From Artemia franciscana (Eukaryota > Arthropoda > Branchiopoda > Anostraca > Artemiidae): a DNA stretch of 64,000 nucleotides. The notes under the pieces were generated by a model. That model was given only the letters and a program-made list of their open reading frames with translations, ran no database searches and was not told the origin of the DNA. Position 1 is the first letter of the stretch. Each line of letters begins with the position of its first letter. The DNA lies in contig NW_027062663.1 in assembly GCF_032884065.1 (NCBI RefSeq), positions 1 through 64,000 on the forward strand, in the 5' to 3' direction. Below are positions 49,410 to 60,118 of the stretch, piece after piece. Both the position numbers and the translations under genes were made by a program.

Positions 49410-50400
49410 TTAACTGCGTAAAACTTGCGAATATACAACATTCTTCGCTGTCCAATTGTCGCTGCATATAAATAGATTGTCAGGTTTACCGACCTTCGAA
49501 CATGCAACGTACAATTGTCCATGGGAAAAACAATCAGTATTAAGATCTATACCACATTTTTCTAATGATTGACCTTGAGCTTTGTTAATGGTGATTGCAA
49601 ATGCTAATCGAATTGGGAATTGCAATCTTTTAAATTGAAAAGGCAGATCCGTTGGAATCATGGGAATGCGAGGAATAAGAACAGCCTCACCCTCAAAAGG
49701 CCCTGTCAAGATTGTGGCCTCTATTAGGTTTTCCATTGTTTTTTTACGGCAAGTCGCGTGCCATTGCAAAGCTTTGGTGGGTTGATATTTTTTAAAAGTA
49801 TTATTAGTACGCCTATTTTTAGTTGTAGCACGTGTGGTGGAAACCCTGAAAGATCTATGGAATTTAAAAATTCAGATGGATAATTAACCGCTTCATTTGG
49901 TTCCAAAACTGTGTCGACTGACTTGTAAAGGACTGCCTGGTCTCGAATCTTGGTCAAAACAATATTGTTGATTTCGTGGACGTCTATATTTTTGGGTTCG
50001 AGAATCGCTCTTTCACTTAGCCATTTATTATTTTTATAATTATTTAGAATATTTGGAAATACTTTTTCAATCAATTCATTTTTGGACGTCACTAAATTAC
50101 AGAAATCAGCACTACGTTCATGTATCGGAAATGAAAGAATTCGCCAAACAGCTTCATTACTGCTTATGTATCTTCCAGCCTGATATTGTACGATTTCGTC
50201 GAAATCTTTGATTTCGGGCTGCAAGCCAAAAACTGCCATGTCACTGCCTTTGTTGACGTATTTACATATGTGTTTGATTGCCTTTACGGAGTTACAGTAT
50301 TCAACGTTTATGTGTGCATTAAATATTTTTGAGAATAATGGGGAATATGGAACAACCCACTGGTTATCTACTTCGATGGTGGTACCGTTGCTATTGTAGG
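49410..50400 (-). pseudogene. RepHel remnant: Rep end fused to helicase
   Basis: Read on the minus strand, the frame passes VVPYSPLFSKIFNAHINVEY, then IKHICKYVNKGSDMAVFG, the Rep region that in Helitrons carries the paired catalytic tyrosines. Here the first position is His. It continues to AGRYISSNEAVWRILSFPIH and then jumps to CNLVTSKNELIEKVFPN of the helicase, so the Walker motifs between them are deleted. A frameshift near 49740 leads into TILTGPFEGEAVLIPRIPM and AFAITINKAQGQSLEKCGI, the last helicase motifs, and the C-terminus. Rolling-circle replicase/helicase remnant, not functional. Confidence 0.85.
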
Positions 50401-50484
50401 TTCTTCAGTCATTTTACAATTAGAAATTTCTCTTTCAACGGTCTTCTTACAATTAAAAATTTGTCTTTGAACGATATTCTTAAA

Positions 50485-50645
50485 TACCTGTGTCCTGGTC
50501 GTCATTTATATTCCCTGTGTCCCGGTCGTCATTTGTGTCCCGGTATCCCAGTCTGTAATTTCTCTTTGAGTGTCCCGTCGTTATTTATATTTCCTCTGTC
50601 CCGGTCGTCATTTGTGTCCCGGTCTGTAATTTCTCTTTGAGTGTT
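50485..50645. repeat. Minisatellite, second block
   Basis: Units such as TGTCCCGGTCGTCATTTGTG and CAGTCTGTAATTTCTCTTTG, as at 48330-48725, here about two copies. Confidence 0.75.
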
Positions 50646-50707
50646 TTTTCTTTTTAGTATTTTTTAGTTTTATACATTTTTTCTTTTTTCAGTTTTCTTT
50701 TTCTTCT

Positions 50708-51058
50708 TTATTTTTCAGCTTCACTATAAAATACATATCGCCGAACCTTTGTTTTTTTAACTAAAATCTGGTAGGCATTGATGACCTTATCCAAGTCAAA
50801 ATCCCAAACCCAATCATCATCGCTATCATTTTCAGTTTTGATATGTTTTGACTCTCGCTGTCCAGGTGGATCTTCATCTAACTGCGTGGTTTTGCGTTCT
50901 TTAGCGTCAAGCCTGTTTCCTTGCTGTTCTTTTGATTCCTCGGCACGCTTTCTTTTCTGACTTTCTCTATCAGCATCAGGTTTTTTGGCATAGACTCTTT
51001 GAGCATCTTCATCGGCTTTTGCCATTGTAAGTTCATCAGTCATTTTAAACTTAAACAT
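50708..51058 (-). CDS. Charged ORF, possible Helitron N-terminal region
   Basis: A 116-residue open frame on the minus strand, MFKFKMTDELTMAKADEDAQ onwards, rich in Lys, Arg, Glu and Asp, with the repeat-like EESKEQQGNRLDAKERK and EDPPGQRESKHIK. N-terminal parts of arthropod Helitron replicases often have such EQR-rich repeats, so this may be the start of the adjacent Rep gene. The tail SDDDWVWDFDLDKVINAYQI is not one I recognise, so capture of a host fragment is possible. Low certainty about function. Confidence 0.45.
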   Translation of the reverse strand: MFKFKMTDELTMAKADEDAQRVYAKKPDADRESQKRKRAEESKEQQGNRLDAKERKTTQLDEDPPGQRESKHIKTENDSDDDWVWDFDLDKVINAYQILVKKTKVRRYVFYSEAEK

Positions 51059-51106
51059 TAATAGATTTCTACGTGAACATATATGTCTTAAATATCTTTA
51101 ATGACG

Positions 51107-51279
51107 TCACCGTCATACCGGACCTTACCGTCATGCCGGGACCTTAGTAGTCAAAAACTAAAAAGAAAAAAAACTAATAAAAAAACTAAAAAAAAACTAA
51201 AAACTGAAAAAGAAAAAAAAACTAAAAAAGGAAAAAAACTGACGAATAAAGGAGAAAAAGAAAGCTTAAAAAAATAAAA
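51107..51279 (+). mobile_element. SINE-like tail fragment, plus strand
   Basis: Begins with GGGACCTTAGTAGTC and continues as an A-rich tail ending before TCTATATAAAT at 51280. It is the 3' part of the unit seen inverted at 47043-47172. Confidence 0.5.
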
Positions 51280-51660
51280 TCTATATAAATATAAATAAGT
51301 TGTCTGTATGTCTGTCGAGTGTTGCCACTGTCCGCATGTGACGTCTGAATTATTTCATCACATACCAATTCAAAAACGAATGTATTCAAGCCGAGGTAGC
51401 TCAGTTATATAACTACCTGTGTTGGCGCAGTGGGTTTGACCTTAGCGTGGTAATACGGGACCCAGAGATCGAACACTGCTGCAGGAATGCACTACAGGGC
51501 CGACGCAGGGACCTTAGTAGTCAAAAACTAAAAAGAAAAAAACTAAAAACTAATAAAAAAACTAAAAAAAACTGAAAAAGAAAAAAAAATAAAAAAAGGA
51601 AAAAACTGACAAATAAAGGAGAAAAAGAAAACTGAAAAAAATAAAAATAAAAAAAAAACT
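51280..51660 (+). mobile_element. SINE-like unit, plus strand
   Basis: Nearly the reverse complement of 46844-47042 plus the next tail: 5' TCTATATAAATATAAATAAG, tRNA-like head with TAGCTCAG and TGGCGCAGTGG (51424-51434), a GC block with CTGCAGGAATGCACTACAGG, and an A-rich tail. Confidence 0.6.
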
Positions 51661-51679
51661 AAAAAAGGTAAATGTATTC

Positions 51680-51758
51680 AAGCCGAAGTAGCTGAGTTGG
51701 TAAAGCCTTATGTTCCAGGTTCTAGGTCCAAGAGTTTCCAGGTTCGAACCTTGGCTTT
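51680..51758 (+). other. tRNA-like head with intact pol III A and B boxes
   Basis: AAGCC at the 5' side pairs with GGCTT at the 3' side. TAGCTGAGTTGG is an A-box match and GGTTCGAACC a B-box match. The region between is too long and irregular for a functional tRNA, and an A-rich tail follows, so I call it a SINE head rather than a tRNA gene. Confidence 0.55.
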
Positions 51759-52190
51759 AGTATTAATACAAAAGAAGAAAAAAAACTAAAAAAGAAAAAA
51801 AACTAAAAAAAAACTAAAAAACAGGTAAAAACTACTAAAAAAAACCTAAAAAAGCTAAAAAAACTAAAAAAAAAACTAAAAAAAGGTAAAAAACTAAAAA
51901 ATTAAAAATAAAAAACTAAAAAAAAAAGGTAAAAACAGCAAAAAAACTAAAAAGAAAAATAACGAAAAACTAATAAAAAAACTAAAAACTGAAAAAGAAA
52001 CTAAAAAAAGGAAAAAAACTGAAAAATAAGGGAGAAAAAGAAAACGAAAAAAAAATAAAAATAAAAAAAAATAAAAAATGTAAAAACTACAAAAAAAAAC
52101 TAAAAGGAAAAAAGAAAAAAAACTAAAAAGCTAAAAAAAAGGTAAAAACCAAAAAAAAACTAAAAAGAAAAAAAGGAAAAAAAACTAAAA
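51759..52190. repeat. A-rich low-complexity tract
   Basis: More than 400 bp of AAAAACTAAAAAA-type repeats on the plus strand with little else, probably expanded SINE tails. No gene. Confidence 0.85.
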
Positions 52191-52216
52191 ATTTATTTCA
52201 TCATATACCAATTCAA

Positions 52217-52435
52217 AAACGAATGTATATACAGACCGGGACACAGGGAATATAAATGACGACCGCGACACTCAAAGAGAAATTACAGACTGGGACACCG
52301 GGACACAAATGACGACTGGGACGTGTGTGTCGACTGACGTCTTGTTTGTGTGTCGACTGACGTCATGTTTGTCGACTAGAAATGACGACTGGGACACAGG
52401 GACACAACTACAACGGGGACGCCGGCTATGTAAAT
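52217..52435. repeat. Minisatellite, inverted block
   Basis: Reverse-complement relatives of the 48330-48725 units, such as GGGACACAGGGAATATAAAT and CACTCAAAGAGAAATTACAG, plus GTCGACTGACGTC repeats typical of the Helitron 5' region. Confidence 0.75.
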
Positions 52436-52559
52436 TTCATCAGATATAGCTTAGACATAGTAAAGAACAGAACACGGAACATAATAATATTTTTTGACAA
52501 GTTACTTGACAAGTCTCGGGTAAGTAAGTCGAAAACAGGGTAAGTCAGTCGATGGCCAA

Positions 52560-53673
52560 CCTACCATCTTCAAAGATACCACGATAGGAAGACTCTACAC
52601 CATTTCGACCCAATCAACATGAATGTTTCTTTCTCCGCTTGCTTTTGGTGAATATACCCGGTCCGACGTCCTTTGAGTATTTGTACTGTAAACGGTACTA
52701 TACATGACACTTACCGTAGTGCATGCCAAGCGCTGAATTTATTGGAGAATGACCAACACTGGGATAACTACATTAGAATTGCTGAAACTCATCGATGCTG
52801 CGATGCCCTACAATATCTTATCATTTTTTGGGATGGAGCCGACGGCTATCACTTTAATATTAAATTGATGAATCCAGCCACTAACAAAGAAATGAATAAG
52901 AAATGCAGTGCAATGCATTATTATTCCTATAGACTAATGATTCGGCAGGATGAAGAAAATTATATTTTAAAATGCCGTCAATTGTTTCACCAATACGTCG
53001 TTGATATGTATGCTAAAATTGAATCAGAACGTTTGCTATATATCCGCCTGAATCAGACCAAGCTCAGCTCTGAACAATACATTCATTTGCGAGATGCAGT
53101 TGTAAATGACGGTAATACCACAAACGTTGGAAGATTAACAATTTTACCTTCGTCATATGCCGGCAGTCCCCGTCATATGCATGAATATGCTCAAGATGCT
53201 ATTGTGTATGTTCTTCTCTATGGTCGTCCATATTTATTTATTACATTTATATGTAATCAATCTTAGGACGAGATACAGCAGCTTTTACTTCAAGGACAAT
53301 CGGCGGTTCATAGACATGACATTACGGCCCGTGTCTTCCGGCAAAAGTTGAAATCACTGATAAACTACATAGTAAAACTTGAAGTGTTTGGGTCAGTGCG
53401 ATGCTGGATGTACTCAGTGGAATGGCAAAAAAGAGGTTTGCCACACGCACATATACTAATCTGGCTACATAAAAAAATTACTTCGAACGAAATTGATGAT
53501 GTTATTTCCGCTGAAATACCTGATGAAAATATCGATAAGGGGTTACATGATATTATTGTAAAAAATATGATTAATGGACCTTGCGGTGCACTGAACGAAA
53601 ATTCACCATGCATGGCCAAAGTAAGGTGCACAAAGCAATATCCTCGACTTTTAGTATCCAACCCCAACACCTA

Positions 53674-53674
<1 letters not shown>
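52560..53674 (+). pseudogene. Chimeric Helitron RepHel remnant (helicase block, then Rep)
   Basis: Bases 52580-52790 encode ECFFLRLLLVNIPGPTSFEYL with TVNGTIHDTYRSACQALNLL, from the helicase part of RepHel, broken by frameshifts near 52620 and 52685. At about 52790 the frame joins HRCCDALQYLIIFWDGADGY, which belongs to the upstream Rep part. Rep continues through SYAGSPRHMHEYAQDAIVYV, an in-frame TAG at 53264-53266 (normally Trp), and GLPHAHILIWL, the HUH nuclease motif. It stops at 53674 before the tyrosine motif. The order is therefore the reverse of a normal RepHel. Confidence 0.85.

Positions 53675-53752
<78 letters not shown>
53672..53752. repeat. TA dinucleotide microsatellite
   Basis: About 80 bp of (TA)n just before the Helitron 3' terminal region, as in the minus-strand relative at 47909-48165. 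Confidence 0.95.
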
Positions 53753-53755
<3 letters not shown>

Positions 53756-53819
53756 ACATTCACAGGTGGTACACAGTGACACAACTACAATTGCGCGTAA
53801 CTAATATGGCACGTAACGA

Positions 53820-53909
53820 CTTACGCGCGCGGGGGGGGCTTGGGGGGAGCGCGAAGCGCCCCTACCAACTAGGTGTTGGCGTGACACGAAGCGCCACACC
53901 AACAGCTAG
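53820..53909 (+). repeat. Helitron 3' terminus with hairpins
   Basis: A G-run and GCGCGAAGCGCC hairpin, then GGTGTTGGCGTGACACGAAG pairing with GCGCCACACCAACA, then CTAG followed by T, the expected insertion boundary. Confidence 0.8.
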
Positions 53910-54263
53910 TATGTAATAAAAACATGAGAATACAAAAGTTCGTTACGTAAGCTGATTTATAAGTTACGTATATCTTTTACTAATCATTCGTAAAAAATCA
54001 AAAGTTCCAGTTGCCTTTTTAAGTAAACAAAAAATCGGAGGGCAACTAGGCTTCCTCCCCCCTCTTTTTCTCAAAATCATTTGATCAAAACTATGAGAAA
54101 GCCATTTAGCCAAAAATAAAAAATATGCGAATTTCGTTTTAATTATCCCTCTGCGGAGAGCCAAAATCAAAACATGCATTGATTCAAAAACGTACAGAAA
54201 TTAAATAAAAAAAAACTATTTTTATTTAACTGAAAGTAATGGGCGACATTCAAACTTAAAGCG
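53910..54263. other. Unclassified intergenic or repeat sequence
   Basis: AT-rich, with no gene recognised. Short open frames lack any known motif. It may be part of the same repeat as the hairpin that follows. Confidence 0.4.
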
Positions 54264-54438
54264 AACAGGAATTACTTCGTATATGAAAGGGGCTGCTTCC
54301 TCATCAACGCCCCGCTCTTTACGCTAAAGTTTTTTACTGTTTTAAAAAGAAGAGTTGCGAGAAACAGTCAAACTTTAGCGTAAAGAGCGGGGCGTTGATG
54401 AGGAAGCAGCCCCTTTCATATACGAAGTAATTTCTGTT
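54264..54438. repeat. Long hairpin (about 70-bp arms), foldback-type element
   Basis: AACAGGAATTACTTCGTATA onward is matched in reverse complement up to 54438, with one mismatch near the outer end (AACAGAAATT). The core is TGAAAGGGGCTGCTTCCTCA and CAACGCCCCGCTCTTTACG. The loop is about 30 bases. It looks like a MITE or a stem of a larger repeat; no TSD is assured. Confidence 0.8.
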
Positions 54439-54696
54439 TAGAAATGAATCAGAAGTATTAACGGGAATTAATCAAATTATCAACAAAAGACAGAAGAAAA
54501 TACAAATGAATTAACACCTAACATGTCCCTATTTATACTAAATTCTAATGCAGTACAGTCAATGAACCTAAAACAACCACAAAAAGCAAAAATAATAAGC
54601 GAATTGGAAAATTGTACCTACCCAATCACATGCATATCCAAGCAAAAAAAGATCTTGCTCTGCTCCTAGCAAAGCTAAAGATTAATACACAGCAAA
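54439..54696. other. Region upstream of the LINE ORF2
   Basis: No clear gene. One frame, about 54523-54669 (MSLFILNSNAVQSMNLKQPQ to a TAG), could be the end of a LINE ORF1, but it has no diagnostic zinc knuckle. Confidence 0.35.
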
Positions 54697-57600
54697 ATGA
54701 AAATTAAAACAACAAAGCAGCATATTTCAATACTTCAATGGAATGTAAGATCACTTTCAGAAAATAAGTTAAATGAACTTTTATTTTTTATGAATAATAA
54801 TTCCATTGATATTGTTTGCCTTAAAGAAACCCATTTGACTAATAACCAACAAACAAAGTTTCCAGGATATACTATCCTGAGAAAGAATAGGTCTTCGCAG
54901 AGAAAAGGAGGTGGCGTAGCTATAATTTTAAATAACAATATTAAATTTTGTGGTATTAATTTCCCAGATTTTTCAAATGATGTTGATGTTATTGGTATCA
55001 ATGTCTGGATAAATAATACAAAAACATACATATTAAGTCTTTATAACCCTAATGGCCAGACTACAGATGCCATGGACTTCTTCACTTTTATTACTAATTT
55101 TAATATGATGAAAAACATAATCATCTGCGGGGATTTTAAGGCCCACAGTCTTCTGTGGGGGGATAAGCCAGCAAAAAAAGCTGGTAAACTTATTGAAAGA
55201 TTGATTTCAAATAATGCCGATTTAGCAATTGCTACCCCTCCTATTCTAAATACATATTTTAACCCCAAAAGTGGCAAATTCTCAACTATCGACTTACAAA
55301 TTGTTTCAATAAATATACTAAATAAAATTTAAATTAAGAAAATTGAAAATCTATGCACTGACAATTTTGCAATATTATCCTCTTTAAATGAACCAGCCAA
55401 TATTCTCCCACATATCCCTAAATATGTCAACACCAAAGCAAATTGGGCCATGTTTAGAAATAAGCTTAATGAAGAAATCCCAAGTTTAACCCAGAAATCT
55501 CATACCTCAGTTGTAACTGCTGACACGTATGCTGAAGCTATGACATCAATATTAACAAATGCAGGTAATCAAGCTATCCCCAGAACTTCACCTAGGAAAA
55601 CCATCCCTAAACACACCCCTAAGGCATGGTGGACAAAATATTGCCAAATTATGTGGAGAATAAAAATGCAACTGGGAGAGCATACCTAAAAAAACCATCC
55701 CCTGTCACACATTTAAGTAAATTACAAGCAGAGGCTAACCTCAAGAGAACAATAACTAATGCTAAATATAATTATTGGAATAATTTTGCAAATAATCTTT
55801 CCAGAGAAACATCTGAGCCAAGAATACATAGACTTATAGGCAAAATATGTGGGAAAAACATCCCCCAACCCTCTTATGTATGAACTAATACATAAGAATT
55901 CCCACTATGATAATGACATTGATAAGACACAATTATTTGCCTCCCTTTTCACAAAAAAGCTAACATCAAAAAACGAAAATATCACCATCCAAATCATGAC
56001 AAATCCTATTTACCAGCCCCGACCAGGTTCAGAGTATATAAGCCATCCCTTCTCAATACATGAATTGAATAATGCAATACAGCATATCAAGGCCAATTCT
56101 ACAAGTAGCTATGATAATATACACCCTAAATGGATAAAGAATCTTACCCCTTTGTACAAACAGGAGCTCCTTAATTGCTATTACCATGCATGGGCTACAT
56201 CCACATTACCTAAATAACTGGAAATGTTCATCTCTCATACCAATTTTAAAGAAAAACAAACCTAAACCTGACCCTGGGTCATATAGACCCATAATGATTA
56301 CCCCAGTGCTGGTAAAATTAATGGAGAAAATGATTTACCATCGGCTGCTGTGGTTTGTTGAGAAGAATAATCTGATACCTCCTACTCAAACTGGCTTCAG
56401 GAAACACCACTCATCAACAGATGCTTTCATAGTGTTAACAAATGCAATAAATGAATCCCTATAAAAAAATAATGTCTTAACTGCTGCATTCCTAGATTTT
56501 GAAGGAGCATATGATAATGTTGACCACCAGATTTTCTTAGTTAAACTTACAAACCTTGGACTACCCCCCAAACTTGTCTCCTTCATAAAATCCTTCAAAG
56601 AAAACCGAAGTTTCATTGTTTGTGTAGGTTCAGCCCCTTCACCCAAAACTTCAATAACCAAAGGCCTTCCAAAGGGTGCCGTCCTGAGCTGCCTCCTATT
56701 TTCACTATTTCTGTGGGACATGAACCTCCCACATACCAATCTACAGTACGCTGACGATCTGGTATTATGGGCAACTGGCAATACCTTCGAGATTGCGCAT
56801 TCAAAGTTGCAAAATGCACTTTTCCAATTTGAAAAGTTCTCCCAAAAGTCTATTTTACCTACTGCACCCACAAAGTCAAAAATTATCCAATCCCACCATA
56901 AGCGAAATCATTATAATGCACGGCTAACATTAAACGGAATACTTATCCCAGAGGACAATCAAATTAATTATCTAGGGCTCATACTTGACCAAAAATTAAA
57001 CTTCCACCTCCACATCACAAACACAATAAAAAAGTGCTATAGAAAAATAAGAATAATTAAAAGGTTACTAGCCTACCTTGGGGCTGTAATGAGAAAACAC
57101 TACTCCAATTTTATAAATCATATATAAGACCCCATATTGACTATGGCCTCATAGTTTATGGTGCTTGTGCTAAGACCCGCAAGCAAAAAATCGAAACGAC
57201 GCAAAATGATATAATTCGTCTTATATTTGGTCTTAGGAAACCAACAAAAACTAAGTTTCTGCTTACTGAGAGTGGACTATCACCAATAAAAGAAAGAAGA
57301 AGATCTCTACTAATTAATTACCTTACAAAAATTGAAGCCAATGATTCTCATACCCTGCATAACTGGTTAAGAAATCCCTCTGTGTTTAGAGGAGTTGCAA
57401 ATGAATATGCAAATATCCAGAAGAAGTTCCCAGTGCCAGTAAAATCTATTGCACCCACATTCCCCCAAACCCCCCCTTGGAGTTGGTCAACTCCCGTAAT
57501 AAGGACTGACTTCTCAAAGTGGACCAAAGAACTTACCCCCATTTCTTTTATTCAGAAAAAATTTACCGAGCTAAATATTGTTGCTTGTAAAAATTACTTC

Positions 57601-58538
57601 TAAATTTTTTTAGATGGGTCCAAAATGAATGAGAAAGTGGCAAGCGGAGCATTCTTCCCAACCCATAATATCGCTTTAGGAGAGAGATTACACGATAATT
57701 CATCTGTAATGTCTGCCGAGCTAAATGCCATAATCATGGCATTAGATTTCCTCTTGGTTCATGAATATATGAGTGTTAATATTAAAAATATTATAATATA
57801 TTCTGACTCTTTGTCAAGCCTTGAGCTTCTTTCGTCAGCTTCTCAAATTAAGATAGATATTGACACATTTCTTTGTCTTAGGATTATTGATATTTTTGCT
57901 TCAAAAGGTACTTTAACTCATATCCAGTATATTCCAAGCCACTCGAGTATAATAGGTAACCATAAGGCAGATGAAATAGCAAAAAATGCTTTAAATATTG
58001 ACCAGCCAAGTGGGAGACCAATCCCCATTAGAGATATTTACCGCTGGAGACTTACAGAGGTACTGATAAATAATAAGAATCCTACCCTATCACCTTTCTC
58101 AAGTAAGCATCTTTCCAAGATTTATCATAGAATTCGGTCAGGTTCAAATGGGCTAAATTTTCAGGCATTTTCATATCAGATCCCTAATTCATGTGGCGAA
58201 GTTCCCTCGACCCCCCTTTGCAGGTCATATAATCTTAAGAATGAAACAATAGATCACTGCCTATTTGAATGTAATATGCTGACGTCTGCACAGTATACCC
58301 TGCGATGTAAAATGTTAGAATGCTTCAAACACCACAAAATTCCACTAACAACCGAGAGTCTTGCTGACACTACTCTCTCGCAGAGCACATAGATCAATAT
58401 ATACTCTCTTATAATTCAACTGCTCATATCAAAAGATATACTTCAAGAAATCTGAGCAGATATAAATCATATAAAACAAACCAGCTCCATAGCTCTGTCG
58501 ATCTCACAGAGTGGGCCAAAAGGAAAAGGGCTAAATAG
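54697..58538 (+). pseudogene. LINE ORF2 remnant: APE endonuclease, reverse transcriptase, RNase H
   Basis: The endonuclease (54697-55332) has ILQWNVRSL, CLKETHL, GGGVAI, LYNPNG and GDFKAHSLLWGD (usually GDFNAH) and STIDLQIVS; it ends at an in-frame TAA at 55330. The frame resumes, shifts near 55680, back near 55870 and again near 56214. The reverse transcriptase (56186-57127) has YRPIMITPVLVKLMEK, AAFLDFEGAYDNVDH, GLPKGAVLSCLLF and the catalytic YADD; a TAA lies at 56462. A shift near 57095 leads to SYIRPHIDYGLIVYG, then a TAA at 57601. RNase H (57613-58000) has DGSK, SAELNAIIMAL, YSDSLSSLELL and HSSIIGNHKADEIA. A Cys/His segment and a frameshifted tail to TAG at 58536 complete it. At least three stops and five shifts make it inactive. 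Confidence 0.88.
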
Positions 58539-58585
58539 TATCGACTGAAAAGCCCGTCTGTGGAATAAGAAGAAGAAGAAGAACA
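54697..58585 (+). mobile_element. Decayed LINE retrotransposon (I-like, with RNase H)
   Basis: A single plus-strand coding remnant has endonuclease, reverse transcriptase and RNase H in that order and ends in an AAG-rich tail (58569-58582). APE endonuclease together with a C-terminal RNase H points to the I superfamily of LINEs, but the clade is an inference. The 5' end and ORF1 are not certain. Confidence 0.85.
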
Positions 58586-59145
58586 AAAAATAAATTAGGA
58601 TTTATTTAGGGTGTGTTCCAGCTGACGGTTTTTCAGTAACTGCAGTAACTGCGCGGTAACTGCCCATTTCTAACTGCGGTAGAGCCAGTGGGAACGGCAC
58701 AGTAAGCTGACTAGCAGTAGCGTCATTTTCGAATTTAATGCACGTGTTTAAATTTAAGGGACAGTTTAATGCTGATTAGTATAATATTTTTATTCCTTCT
58801 GTTTCATAGCATTTAGAGAGGTTCTAAGCCAACCATGGGCATTTGGCTGTCACAAATAATTTTGCTCAAATGAGCTGGTGAAAAATAAATAGATCATATA
58901 CTTTTTTTCTTTTTCTATTATTTGAAGACTAGAATATCACATAACTAAGCATTCAAATAGCTTGATTGTATCTTAAGCATATACAATCCCTGATGGAGTT
59001 TTGTTGATACCTGTCTTAAATTGATTTGTCTAAATAAAATGGGCCTATAGCATTTACAGGATAGTAGTGGGACAACTATAGCAAGTTTTTTTTCAATATT
59101 CTACTTTTTTTAAAATAATTATTATTCTCCGGTCAAATTTGTGTT

Positions 59146-59217
59146 CCTTGCTAAGTGGTAGGCACTCTGGACTGGAATGCTTTGACCAAGGGGTACAGGT
59201 TTAATTCCTGGCATTGT
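59146..59217 (+). other. tRNA-like sequence inside the left arm
   Basis: CTAAGTGGTAGGCACTCTGG, then ACTGGAATGC and CAGGTTTAATTCCTG resemble the D arm, anticodon region and T arm/B box of a Leu- or Ser-type tRNA. No proper acceptor stem, so probably a SINE remnant carried in the element. Confidence 0.45.
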
Positions 59218-59923
59218 CAGTTTATTTTGTTTTGGATAGGGGTTGGTGATATGACTAACCTCAGCTAGAATTGGCCTAACTTTAAATGAGTACAGATGGA
59301 AATCTAGGGACAGTAAGAAGGAAGGACATGCAAGAGCATAGGCTGACTGGTCCCTAGCTTCCTATTGCACTACCTGGCTAAAGGACCACCAGGTCCTTTA
59401 CTGGCCTACTGACTTAGCCATAGAAACTTTCTTTCAGACCCATTAAATATAAGTAAAAATGAAGAATACCAGTATGATGGTCCTTCTATTTCCCTGAAAT
59501 GTGGATGTATGGACAAGAGTGTGGGTCATGAGAGATAGCTTGTGAATGTAATTGGGGTGAATGTTCTGCAAGATTTAAAAAATTTATGACTGTTGCTCAG
59601 GTTGGCAACTGAACACAGAAGTATAATTTTGTTATTTGTTTTTCTTTGTGACTATCATGCTTATTTAATGTCCAGTATTTTAAAGTTAATCTTCTTTAAT
59701 TTGTCTTTAATTGCCATGGCCCTAGGGCTTAAATACAATAAAACCTACTTATATCCATTGATTTTCTTTAAATAGATAGTAGCTCTATGTTTCCTAGCTT
59801 CAGTAAATTTAAATGTAATTGTGAGACCAGGGATTACAAAGTAGGTGAAAACTTGCAAATGAGCCTCTGGTATCAATAAAAATTTGTAAGAAATGGATAT
59901 CAATTTAAAGATTAAAAAAATTG

Positions 59924-60118
59924 TTAGAAAACAAAGAAGACAAATGAATAAACAAAAGTAACCCCTTTACAACCATTTAATGAATTGTCACAAATATAGG
60001 TCACCCTTAAGATTGAAATGAACAAAGCTTCAATTATGAATCCATTTTCCTTTAAACAGACTGAAGGGGCAAACCTCCAAGCTTTGACAAATTCAATCTC
60101 ACTTTTGGGCATTCTCAC
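59924..60118 (-). other. Conserved short ORF in left arm (unknown)
   Basis: A 64-residue frame starting MRMPKSEIEFVKAWRFAPSV. The first 53 residues are identical to the frame in the other arm at 62511-62723. No family recognised; too short for a transposase, and chance conservation between young copies is possible. Confidence 0.3.

Larger units (their letters stand above)
49385..51100 (-). mobile_element. Partial Helitron, minus strand
   Basis: This larger piece contains, in minus-strand order, a charged N-terminal frame (51058-50708), a minisatellite (50645-50485), the end of Rep joined to helicase (about 50400-49740) and the helicase C-terminus (49770-49410). The 3' hairpin terminus is absent; the neighbour's 5' end interrupts it. 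A (GATA)n-like tract sits at 49379-49400. Confidence 0.65.
52217..53909 (+). mobile_element. Partial Helitron, plus strand, with intact 3' end
   Basis: The 3' end is clear: two GC-rich hairpins (53838-53862 and 53872-53901) followed by CTAG at 53906-53909. The 5' terminus is not defined. The protein-coding remnant inside has helicase sequence before Rep sequence, and a TA microsatellite lies between the coding remnant and the terminus. Confidence 0.7.

Noticed and set aside
50208-50640. Plus-strand frames over the Rep remnant
   Set aside because: They are opposite-strand shadows of the Helitron Rep sequence and the minisatellite.
51680-51758. A functional nuclear tRNA gene
   Set aside because: Pol III boxes are good, but the anticodon region is too long to fold as a tRNA and an A-rich tail follows, as in SINEs.
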